A program made the translations under genes and the position numbers. Below are positions 16,484 to 23,356 of a stretch of 40,935 nt of DNA, piece by piece. Origin of the DNA: Catenulispora pinistramenti (lineage in GTDB: Bacteria > Actinomycetota > Actinomycetes > Streptomycetales > Catenulisporaceae); assembly GCF_018274385.1 (NCBI RefSeq), contig NZ_JAAFYZ010000077.1:1-40935 (forward strand), read 5' to 3'. Every line of letters starts with the position of its first letter. Position 1 is the stretch's first letter. The notes under the pieces are model-generated. The model saw only the letters and a program-made list of their open reading frames with translations, ran no database searches and had not been told where the DNA came from.

Positions 16484-17206
16484 ATGCTGCGCTGTATGAG
16501 TACTGAAGACGACACCGCCGGGCGGACCGTCGTGCGCTTGGACGCGGTGCGCAAAGAATACGGCGCCACCATCGCGTTGGACGGGGTGTCGCTGGAGATC
16601 CGTTCCGGTGAGGCGGTCGCGGTGATGGGGCCGTCCGGTTGCGGCAAGTCAACGCTGCTCAACATGATCGCGGGCCTGGACCGTCCGACATCGGGGACGG
16701 TCGTCGTCGACGGCGAGGAGTTGGGGCGGCACGACGAGAAGGCGCTCGCGCGGCTTCGGCGCCGGCGGATCAGGATGATCTTCCAGTTCTTCAACCTTCT
16801 GGACGATTTGTCGGTGCTGGACAACGTCGCGCTGGCCGCACGGCTGATCGGTGTGCCGGCCGCACAGGCGCGCAGGCGTGCCGTGGAGTTGCTCGACGAA
16901 TTGGGCATCGCCGATCGGCAGAGCCGGTATCCGGCGCTGCTCTCCGGCGGTGAGCGACAACGGGTCGGTGTGGCCAGGGCCCTGATGAACCATCCCGTGC
17001 TGCTGCTCGCCGACGAGCCGACCGGCGCCTTGGACAGCAAGGCCGGCGAGCAGGTCATGGGGATCCTGATGGACCTGCACCGGGCCGGCCAGACGGTGGT
17101 GCTGGTGACGCACGATCGGGATCTCGCGTCGCGGCATGCGAACAGGCTCATCGAAGTCGCCGACGGCCGGGTGGTCGGCGAACGCCGTTTGAAGCCGACG
17201 CAATGA
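16484..17206 (+). CDS. ABC transporter ATP-binding protein (LolD/MacB type)
   Basis: 240 residues. The Walker A is GPSGCGKST (near 48-56), the Q-loop FQFFNLLDDLSV, the signature LSGGERQRVGVARAL, the Walker B LLLADEPTGALD, and the switch His is in VTHDRD. The NLLDDLSVLDNV and ADEPTGALD patterns are those of the MacB/LolD exporter group. It powers the large permease downstream, whose ATG overlaps its TGA by four bases. ATG 16484 has GGAG five bases upstream; ATG 16496 is an alternative. Confidence 0.95.
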   Translation: MLRCMSTEDDTAGRTVVRLDAVRKEYGATIALDGVSLEIRSGEAVAVMGPSGCGKSTLLNMIAGLDRPTSGTVVVDGEELGRHDEKALARLRRRRIRMIFQFFNLLDDLSVLDNVALAARLIGVPAAQARRRAVELLDELGIADRQSRYPALLSGGERQRVGVARALMNHPVLLLADEPTGALDSKAGEQVMGILMDLHRAGQTVVLVTHDRDLASRHANRLIEVADGRVVGERRLKPTQ

Positions 17207-19524
17207 GCCGCGGTATGGGCGCGGTATGGCTGGCATCGCGGGCCGCGGTGAAGCGCCGCAGACTCCAAAGCGTGGTCATCGGCCTCGTCGTTCTGTTCTC
17301 CACGGCGACGTTCGTCGTCGCGTTGGGACTGCTGGCGGCCTCTTCAGCACCCTTCACCAATGCCTATGCCAGGGGGCACGGCGCACACGTCGTCGCGGAC
17401 TTCGACATGACCGCCGTCTCCGGGGCGCAGCTGGCCCGGGCGGCGGAACAACCCGGCGTGGAAGCTGTCGCCGGGCCCTTTGGCAAAGCGGTCCTCACCA
17501 TCACCGAGAACAAGGCGGGCTTCCCGTTCGGACCATTGACGGTGGTGGGCCGGGCCGATCCGGCAGGCCCCGTGGACCGGCTCGACCTGTGGGCGGGCCG
17601 TTGGGCCACCGGTCCTGGCGAGATCGTCATGAACCGGCCGTCGGGCCAGGGCCTGGTGCCGCGGGCTCTGGGCGACACGTTCCAAGTTCCCGGGGGCCCG
17701 CTGCTCACCATCGTCGGTTTCGCCGACAGCGTGAGCCAGTCTGCCGGCGCCTGGGTATCGCCGGGGCAGATCGGCGCTTTGCACCCGAGTGAGCAACAGA
17801 TGCTCTACCGGTTCAAGGACTCCTCGACCGACGCCGAGATCCGCAGCGGACTGGCCTCCGTCACGGCCGGCCTGCCGCCGGGCGCGCTGGTCGAGTCGCA
17901 GTCCTACCTGGTCCTGAAGCGAGCCTTCGCCGCCGGACCCGGAGCGTATGTCCCGTTCCTGATGGTCTTCGGCGTTCTCGGGATCGTCGTGGCCGTCCTC
18001 ATCGTCGCCAACGTCGTCAGCGGCGCGGTCGTCACCGGGTTCCGGCACATCGGGGTCCTCAAAGCCCTGGGATTCACACCGAACCAAGTGGCCGCGGTCT
18101 ACCTGACGATGATCTCGGTCCCCGCGATCGCCGGGTGCGCGCTGGGGGTCGTGCTCGGCAACATCCTGGCGAAACCGCTGCTGAGCGGCGCATTTCAGGG
18201 ACTCGACGTGCCCAACGCCGGCGTCGGCCGCGCAGTGGACGTCACCTGCCTGCTCGGGGTGCCGGTTCTAGTCGCCGTCGCCGCACTCGGCCCCGCATTG
18301 CGGGCGCGCGGACTGTCGGCGGTCGAGGCGATCAGCGCGGGCAGCACACCGCGTGCCGGTCGCGCACTCCGGGCTCAGCGCTGGCTGGCCGGGACACGGC
18401 TGCCCCGCCCGATCAGCCTCGGCCTGGGACTGCCGATAGTCCGCCCCGCGCGAGTGGCCCTGACGATGGCGGCCATCGTTCTCGGCGTGATCACAGTGAC
18501 CTTCGCGACCGGCCTGACCAACACGATGGTCGCCTACGGGAAGGCCCAGGAGGCCAACGGAGCCGTCCAAGTCACCGTGCGAGCAGCCGACCCCGGCGAC
18601 GGCCAGACCGCACGGCGGCTCGGCGACAGCGAAACGGAAGGACTGCTGCGTTCGCTGCCCGGCGCCGTCCATGTGACCGCAGGAAGCTACGCCGACATCT
18701 ACCTCGGATCCTCGCAGACCACGGACGCCGAATTCCTCCGCGGCGATTCCTCGACCTTGGGCTACCTGATGGTCAAGGGACACTGGATGAACGGAGCAGG
18801 CCAGATCGTCGCCCGATCCGACTTCCTGCACCAGCGCGGCCTGGCCGTCGGCGACCAGACCACCCTGGACCTGGGCGGAAAGCGGACACAGGTGAGAATC
18901 GTCGGCGAGTTCCTGGCCGGCGGCTTCTCTGTATTCTGCGACTGGGCGACGCTGACGGAACTGGCACCAGACCAGCAGGCCACCGACTACGAGATCCAAC
19001 TCGCCCCCGGCACCAACACCGATGCCTATATCGCCGCCTTCACAAAAGCTGCCGGCACCGGACTCAACGCGACCGCGGACACGAACCAGACAAGCGTCGG
19101 CACCGTGGTCATCACCAGCTTCGCATCGATCTTCACCCTGATGCTGGGCCTGATCGCGGCCATGGGCGTCTTCAACACCGTGGTCCTCAACACCAGGGAA
19201 CGCCGAAGGAACCTGGGCATGCTCAAATCCATCGGGATGACGCCGCGCCAGGTGACCTTCATGATGATCACGTCCATGGTGCCGCTGGGCGTGATCGGCG
19301 GGCTGCTCGGGCTCCCCGTCGGCATCATCGCGCACCGCCTGATCGTGCCGGCCAGCGCCCGCGCAGCGGGCATCGACATGCCAGCATCCATGATGCACGT
19401 CTGGCACGCGCCAATGCTCAGCGTGCTAGCGCTCGCGGGCGTCCTGATCGCAGTGCTCGGCGCATTCATCCCGGCACGCGCCGCGGCCCGCCTCACGGTC
19501 GCGGAAGTGCTGCGGAGCGAGTGA
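17203..19524 (+). CDS. FtsX-like ABC transporter permease (MacB family, two repeats)
   Basis: 773 residues with two FtsX/MacB core units. A first membrane helix at about 22-48 (VVIGLVVLFSTATFVVALGL) is followed by an extracytoplasmic domain to about 240. Then come three helices (FLMVFGVLGIVVAVLIVANVV and the TPNQVAAVYLTMIS region). A second unit begins near 400 (ALTMAAIVLGVITVTFATGL), with another external domain and a final helix bundle containing RERRRNLGMLKSIGMTPRQV, the coupling-helix motif, and the ending PARAAARLTVAEVLRSE. Such exporters move antimicrobial peptides, lipids or macrolides or act in peptide sensing. It forms one operon with the ATPase. No two-component system is adjacent. 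Confidence 0.93.
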   Translation: MSRGMGAVWLASRAAVKRRRLQSVVIGLVVLFSTATFVVALGLLAASSAPFTNAYARGHGAHVVADFDMTAVSGAQLARAAEQPGVEAVAGPFGKAVLTITENKAGFPFGPLTVVGRADPAGPVDRLDLWAGRWATGPGEIVMNRPSGQGLVPRALGDTFQVPGGPLLTIVGFADSVSQSAGAWVSPGQIGALHPSEQQMLYRFKDSSTDAEIRSGLASVTAGLPPGALVESQSYLVLKRAFAAGPGAYVPFLMVFGVLGIVVAVLIVANVVSGAVVTGFRHIGVLKALGFTPNQVAAVYLTMISVPAIAGCALGVVLGNILAKPLLSGAFQGLDVPNAGVGRAVDVTCLLGVPVLVAVAALGPALRARGLSAVEAISAGSTPRAGRALRAQRWLAGTRLPRPISLGLGLPIVRPARVALTMAAIVLGVITVTFATGLTNTMVAYGKAQEANGAVQVTVRAADPGDGQTARRLGDSETEGLLRSLPGAVHVTAGSYADIYLGSSQTTDAEFLRGDSSTLGYLMVKGHWMNGAGQIVARSDFLHQRGLAVGDQTTLDLGGKRTQVRIVGEFLAGGFSVFCDWATLTELAPDQQATDYEIQLAPGTNTDAYIAAFTKAAGTGLNATADTNQTSVGTVVITSFASIFTLMLGLIAAMGVFNTVVLNTRERRRNLGMLKSIGMTPRQVTFMMITSMVPLGVIGGLLGLPVGIIAHRLIVPASARAAGIDMPASMMHVWHAPMLSVLALAGVLIAVLGAFIPARAAARLTVAEVLRSE

Positions 19525-19710
19525 TCCGGGAGTCAGGCATCGGGCCGCCGACGGCACGTTCACGTTGCGGCCGACATCCCCATCCTCACCGGCCGGACAG
19601 CCGCCCTGCGGCAACTCGTCCAGCAGACCCCGGCACCGTCGCACGCATGCTCGGCTTCACCTCGGCGTGGTTTCGGCGCCGTGCTCGGCACGGCGGCGAC
19701 CGCGGGACGG

Positions 19711-20562
19711 TCAATCCCCGTCCGGCCGCCACACCCACCGCAGCGCGTCCGGCAGCAGCACCCCGCCGTGATTCGGGCTGTGGGCGCCGTCGCCGAGCAC
19801 CAGCCGGAAGTCGTAGCCCGCCTCGGCCAGCGCCGCGGCGGTCCGCAGATTCTCCGCCAGCCAGTTGCGGGTCGGCTGATCCCAGTTGAGATCGCGGTGC
19901 CCGGCCTGCATGAAGATCCGCAGCGGCTTGCGTTCGGTCACCGGGATCAGCGCCGGATAGGGATTGCCGCCCGGCATCTGCACGAAGCTGGCCAGGTAGC
20001 AGATCACCCGACGGAACCGGTCCGGACGCAGCCACGCGGCCGTGAACGCCCCGTCGCCGCCCGCGCTGCCGCCGCAGATGCCCCAGCGCTCGGGATCGTC
20101 GGCGATCCGATAGCGCGCCGCGACCCGCGGGACGATCTCGGTGGTCAGGAACGTCACCAGGCGCTCGTCGAAGGCGTCGTACTCGACGTTGCGGTTCTTC
20201 GGCCGCGCCGAGCCCTCGAAGACGCCGGGATCCACGAACACCCCGACGGTCATCGGGATGTCGCCGGCGTGGACCAGGTTGTCCAGCACGATGCCGCCAC
20301 GCACCTCCCCGGCCGGGTCGAGGTACCACCAGCCGTCCAGGAACACCATCAGGTTCGCCGGCCGCGGGTGTGCGGGATCGTATCCGGCCGGCACGTGGAC
20401 CCAGAACTTGCGCGACGTCCCCGGATAGACCGCGCTCTCGCGCCACTGGAACTCGACCGTGCTGCCCGGCGGCACTTCCGGCCGCCGCACCGAATCCGGG
20501 CCGTGCGCGTAGCTGACCGGGACGTCGAGGGGCAGTGGGCGGAAGGGGACCTCAGCAGTCAT
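19711..20562 (-). CDS. alpha/beta-hydrolase esterase (enterochelin esterase D-like)
   Basis: 283 residues. Features are an N-terminal beta domain (STVEFQWRESAVYPGTSRKFWV), VFLDGWWYLDP around the oxyanion region, the nucleophile elbow GGSAGG near 155, the acid region FMQAGHRDLNWDQPTRN, and a C-terminal His in GDGAHSPNHGG. This matches the esterase family of Fes/IroE and mycolyl-transferase-like hydrolases. It has no signal peptide from ATG 20562. In-frame sequence further upstream (to 20673) lies in the palindromic repeat and is not family-like. Ferri-siderophore or ester hydrolysis is likely; the exact substrate is unknown. Confidence 0.85.
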   Translation of the reverse strand: MTAEVPFRPLPLDVPVSYAHGPDSVRRPEVPPGSTVEFQWRESAVYPGTSRKFWVHVPAGYDPAHPRPANLMVFLDGWWYLDPAGEVRGGIVLDNLVHAGDIPMTVGVFVDPGVFEGSARPKNRNVEYDAFDERLVTFLTTEIVPRVAARYRIADDPERWGICGGSAGGDGAFTAAWLRPDRFRRVICYLASFVQMPGGNPYPALIPVTERKPLRIFMQAGHRDLNWDQPTRNWLAENLRTAAALAEAGYDFRLVLGDGAHSPNHGGVLLPDALRWVWRPDGD

Positions 20563-20572
20563 GGCGTGCACC

Positions 20573-20693
20573 CTAGGAGACTGCTGAAGATCTTGCTCGG
20601 CGCGCCGGTTTCGCCACCTTTTACCCCGAAAAGCCGATCTGGGCAAACCGGAGCAAGTGGGGCGCGTTTTCAAGATTTTCAGAACGCTCCTAG
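20573..20693. repeat. 121-bp palindromic MITE-like element
   Basis: The two ends are imperfect inverted repeats of about 34 bp, both starting ctaggag and sharing ctgaa and atcttg blocks (left arm 20573-20606, right arm 20659-20693). A second pair nests inside: cttgctc plus ccggttt on the left, and aaaccggagcaag on the right at 20645-20657. CTAG at both extremes may be a target duplication. It holds no ORF and can fold on itself along nearly its whole length. It sits 10 bp upstream of the esterase start. Confidence 0.65.
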
Positions 20694-20737
20694 GCGCGGG
20701 CCGAGAACGGGCCTAAGGGTTTTGCGGGTTCTGTACG

Positions 20738-20772
20738 CCAGTGGGGCCGCCCATCACGGGCGGCCCCACTGG
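20738..20772 (-). terminator. hairpin terminator of the small-protein gene
   Basis: A perfect 15-bp inverted repeat (arms 20738-20752 and 20758-20772) with loop atcac. It lies 30 bp downstream of the 40-residue gene on the minus strand. Confidence 0.85.
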
Positions 20773-20802
20773 ATGTCGTTCGGATGTCGTTGTCGGCTGG
20801 GC

Positions 20803-20925
20803 TCAGGCGCCCTTGCGGCGGCCCTTCTTGGCCAGGCGCGCCAGGCGGGCGTCGGCGGCCTGCTTGTGGAGCTCGGCCAGACGGGCGTTGGCGGCGGCGA
20901 GTTCGTAGGTCGAGGCGAAGTTCAT
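20803..20925 (-). CDS. 40-residue basic small protein, function unknown
   Basis: The sequence begins MNFASTYELAAANARLAELH and ends with a basic tail (ARLAKKGRRKGA). It is predicted to be one long amphipathic helix with an Arg/Lys-rich end. ATG 20925 has a textbook AAGGAG seven bases upstream. A sigma-70-like promoter (20972-21001) precedes it and a strong hairpin terminator (20738-20772) follows, so a monocistronic mRNA of about 240 nt is expected. The basic tail suggests nucleic-acid or membrane contact; this is inference only. The frame is open far upstream but only this part has a proper start. Confidence 0.75.
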   Translation of the reverse strand: MNFASTYELAAANARLAELHKQAADARLARLAKKGRRKGA

Positions 20926-20971
20926 CGTTGACTCCTTGGATCCTTTTGATCGCATCGGCTGTATGCCTTTG

Positions 20972-21001
20972 ATTGTAAGGGAGCCCGGCCTCGGAGTCCA
21001 A
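20972..21001 (-). promoter_or_regulatory. sigma-70-like promoter of the small-protein gene
   Basis: On the minus strand TTGGAC (20996-21001) and TACAAT (20972-20977) are separated by 18 bp, in the most AT-rich stretch of this area. The expected transcript start is about 40 nt before the ATG. Confidence 0.6.
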
Positions 21002-21121
21002 TCGATTAAAGGCGAAAATGGGTTGCGCACCTGCGGATACTGTTCTGGCGTGACACTCCGGTGACGGCGGCGCGACGGCGGTGGGAACAACGGTGGGAAA
21101 CCGGGCGAAAGGTCGACCAAG

Positions 21122-21616
21122 ATGAGTGGTCCAGCGGCCGAAGCGGGGGACAACGCGCGGGTCGGCGGACCGGCCCCGGACATCCGTCTGCGGCCGGTCG
21201 GCCCGGCCGACGTCCCGCTGTTCTTCGAGTACCAGCGCGACCCGCTCGCGGCCCGGCTGGCCGGGACCGCCCCGGCCGCCCGCCGGGACCACGAGCAGCT
21301 GTGGCACGACATCCGGACCGACCCGGCGACCCTGGCCCGCACGGTCGTCGTCGACGGCGCCGTGGCCGGATCCATCACCTGCTGGCCGCAATGGGAACAG
21401 CGCCAGGTCGGCTACTGGTTCGGCCGCGACCACTGGGGCCGCGGCGTCGCCACCACCGCGCTGGCGCTGTTCCTGTGCGAGCTGACCATCAGGCCGGTGC
21501 ACGCCTACGTCGCCGGACACAACGCCGCCTCGGCGCGGGTGCTGGAGAAGTGCGGGTTCCGGCGGGACGGGCTTGAGAGGGACGGGGCTGTGCTCGGCTA
21601 CATCCTCGAAGCTTGA
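21122..21616 (+). CDS. GNAT family N-acetyltransferase (RimJ/RimL type)
   Basis: 164 residues. The order is IRLRPVGPADVPLFFEYQRD, a strand with VVVDGAVAGSITCWP, the acetyl-CoA loop region VGYWFGRDHWGRGVATTAL (Gly-Arg-Gly-Val-Ala core) and the closing HNAASARVLEKCGFRRDGLE. It is a cytoplasmic acyltransferase with unknown acceptor; the YWFGRDHWGRG form is usual in protein or small-molecule acetylating enzymes of the RimL group. ATG 21122 starts after an AAAGGT stretch. It converges with the epimerase gene, with a single base between the two stop codons. Confidence 0.9.
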   Translation: MSGPAAEAGDNARVGGPAPDIRLRPVGPADVPLFFEYQRDPLAARLAGTAPAARRDHEQLWHDIRTDPATLARTVVVDGAVAGSITCWPQWEQRQVGYWFGRDHWGRGVATTALALFLCELTIRPVHAYVAGHNAASARVLEKCGFRRDGLERDGAVLGYILEA

Positions 21617-21617
21617 G

Positions 21618-22607
21618 CTACTTACTTTCTGCCGACCCGGCCCCGGCCCCGGCCTCAGCCAGCGCCTTCGCCTCTTCCTCCTCGGTGAACCCGAACTTCA
21701 GCGGCGGCAGCCCGCGCTCCCGATCCCACGCCAGCACATCGGCGACCGTGGTCTCGAACGGCGTCTGCGGCATCCCCGCCGCCACGGCGCGCGCCGGATC
21801 CCGCTGCATGCGGTTCCATTCGTCCTCGTCGCGGATCAGCGGGAAGAAGGTGCCCTGCGCGTTCTGCTCCGGCACCGGCACGATCTCCACCTCGGTCCCG
21901 GCGGCCCGCGCGCAAATCTGGATCACCTCGGCTAGGGTCACCGGCGTGCCGGGGCCGACCGCGTTGAACGCGCCGCCGCGCCCGTCCTCGATCAGGCGCA
22001 CCATCAGCCGGGCGGCGTCGCGGGAGTCGACGACCTGGACCGGCTGCTCGGGGCGGCCCGGCAGGGCCAGTCGGCCGCCGCGGGTGGCGCGGCGCACGTA
22101 GTAGGTCAGGCCGTTCTGCGGGTCGTGGGGGCCGGCGACCTTGCCCAGGCGCACGATGCCGGCGCGCTCGCCGAAGCGGGCCTGGACGTCGTCCTCGCAC
22201 GCGACCTTCAGCCGGCCGTAGGTCTCCTCGAACAACTCCTCGGTGTCACGGACCGGCGGGCGCCGCGGCGTGTCCTCGGTCGAGCCGGGCCCGACGCCGC
22301 TGCGCTCGTAGACGGCGTGGCTGGAGACGAACACGTAGCGGCCGACGCGCTCGCCGAGGGCGTCCATCGCCTTGTTGACGTGTCGGGGCACGTAGGCGGA
22401 GGAGTCCACGACCGCGTCCCAGGTGCCGGTCGCCAACGCGGAGTAGTCATCGGTGTCCCGGTCGCCGACGAGGCGCGGAACCTGCGGGAACAAGGCGGCG
22501 CCGGAGCGGCCGCGGGTGAAGACGGTCACGTGATGGCCGCGGGACAGGGCGTCCTCGACCACGGCCCGGCCGACGAAGCCGGTGCCGCCCAACATCAGAA
22601 TGCGCAT
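21618..22607 (-). CDS. NAD-dependent epimerase/dehydratase family protein
   Basis: 329 residues of the extended SDR fold. The cofactor motif GGTGFVG follows the first strand, and VFTRGRSG marks strand 2. VVDSSAYVPRHVNKAMDALG, YVFVSSHAVYE and YGRLKVACE supply the Ser and Tyr-x-x-x-Lys catalytic set (Tyr in TYGRLK). Later come PGRPEQPVQVVDSRDAARL and FNAVGPGTPVTLAEV, typical of nucleoside-diphosphate-sugar epimerases and related reductases. The Ala/Glu-rich C-terminus is probably disordered. ATG 22607 begins at the first strand; the frame extends to 22643 without similarity. Confidence 0.88.
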   Translation of the reverse strand: MRILMLGGTGFVGRAVVEDALSRGHHVTVFTRGRSGAALFPQVPRLVGDRDTDDYSALATGTWDAVVDSSAYVPRHVNKAMDALGERVGRYVFVSSHAVYERSGVGPGSTEDTPRRPPVRDTEELFEETYGRLKVACEDDVQARFGERAGIVRLGKVAGPHDPQNGLTYYVRRATRGGRLALPGRPEQPVQVVDSRDAARLMVRLIEDGRGGAFNAVGPGTPVTLAEVIQICARAAGTEVEIVPVPEQNAQGTFFPLIRDEDEWNRMQRDPARAVAAGMPQTPFETTVADVLAWDRERGLPPLKFGFTEEEEAKALAEAGAGAGSAESK

Positions 22608-22696
22608 TCTGGCCAGCCTAGTGCGGGGCCGGTCGCGGGCCACCTGGTTTACCGGCTGCCCGATGACCGTCCCGCGCCGGGTGTTGACGCCCGGAT

Positions 22697-22718
22697 ATGT
22701 GAAGCAATACTTTCACAT
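22697..22718. promoter_or_regulatory. ArsR-type operator at the start of the ArsR-MFS operon
   Basis: Arms atgtgaa (22697-22703) and ttcacat (22712-22718) form a perfect 7-bp dyad with an 8-bp spacer, ending two bases before the ATG. A -35-like TTGACG lies at 22684-22689 and AATACT at 22706-22711, so the dyad covers the -10 region and would block transcription when bound. Confidence 0.7.
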
Positions 22719-22720
22719 CC

Positions 22721-23356
22721 ATGGCTCAGGAGCGCGAGCAGCGCAACCGACTCGGCGATCTGGTCGTCACCGATCCCCGGATGATGCGGGCCCTGGCCCA
22801 TCCGGCCCGGCTGGCGATCATGGACATCCTGCGGCGGGAAGGCCCGTCCAGCGCGACGGAACTGGCGCCGCGGGTGGGGATCAGCCCGTCCGCGGCCAGC
22901 TGGCACCTGCGGCACCTGGCCGGCTTCGGCCTGGTCCGCGACGGCGCGCCGCACCCCGACGGCCGGGCCCGGCGCTGGGAGTCGGCGGTGCGCGGCTTCC
23001 GCTTCGACCTCCCCGCCGACGGCGCCGACCCCGAGCGGCGCAGTGCGGCCCGAGCCCTGGCCCGGGAGATGATGGTGCACGGTCAGGCGCGGCTGGCGCA
23101 GTGGCTGACCGACGTCGAGCCCGGCCTGGAAGGCGAGTGGGAGCAGGCCGTCGGGGTGTCGAACACCCGGGTCGTGGTGGACACCGCGGAGCTGGCGGCG
23201 ATCCTGGACGGGATCGAGGAGGTGCTGGCGCCGTATGTGAACCGCGATCCCGGGGAGCGGCCGCCGGGGAGCCGGAGCGTGCGGCTGCTGCGCTACGCGT
23301 TGCCCGAGGCGCGGGATATCGATGCCGAGCCGGACAGCGCGGGCGGTGGAGCATGA
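22721..23356 (+). CDS. ArsR family (HTH_20) transcriptional regulator
   Basis: 211 residues. The winged helix is at about 20-85: RMMRALAHPARLAIMDILRR, then SATELAPRVGISPSAASWHL (recognition helix), and RHLAGFGLVRDGAPHPDGR for the wing. The C-terminal half is a helical sensor domain with no obvious metal-binding Cys, so it probably senses a drug rather than a metal. The operator overlaps the promoter and there is no Shine-Dalgarno sequence, so the mRNA may be leaderless or almost so. Its TGA overlaps the ATG of the MFS gene (ATGA at 23353), indicating a translationally coupled regulator-efflux operon. Confidence 0.92.
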   Translation: MAQEREQRNRLGDLVVTDPRMMRALAHPARLAIMDILRREGPSSATELAPRVGISPSAASWHLRHLAGFGLVRDGAPHPDGRARRWESAVRGFRFDLPADGADPERRSAARALAREMMVHGQARLAQWLTDVEPGLEGEWEQAVGVSNTRVVVDTAELAAILDGIEEVLAPYVNRDPGERPPGSRSVRLLRYALPEARDIDAEPDSAGGGA

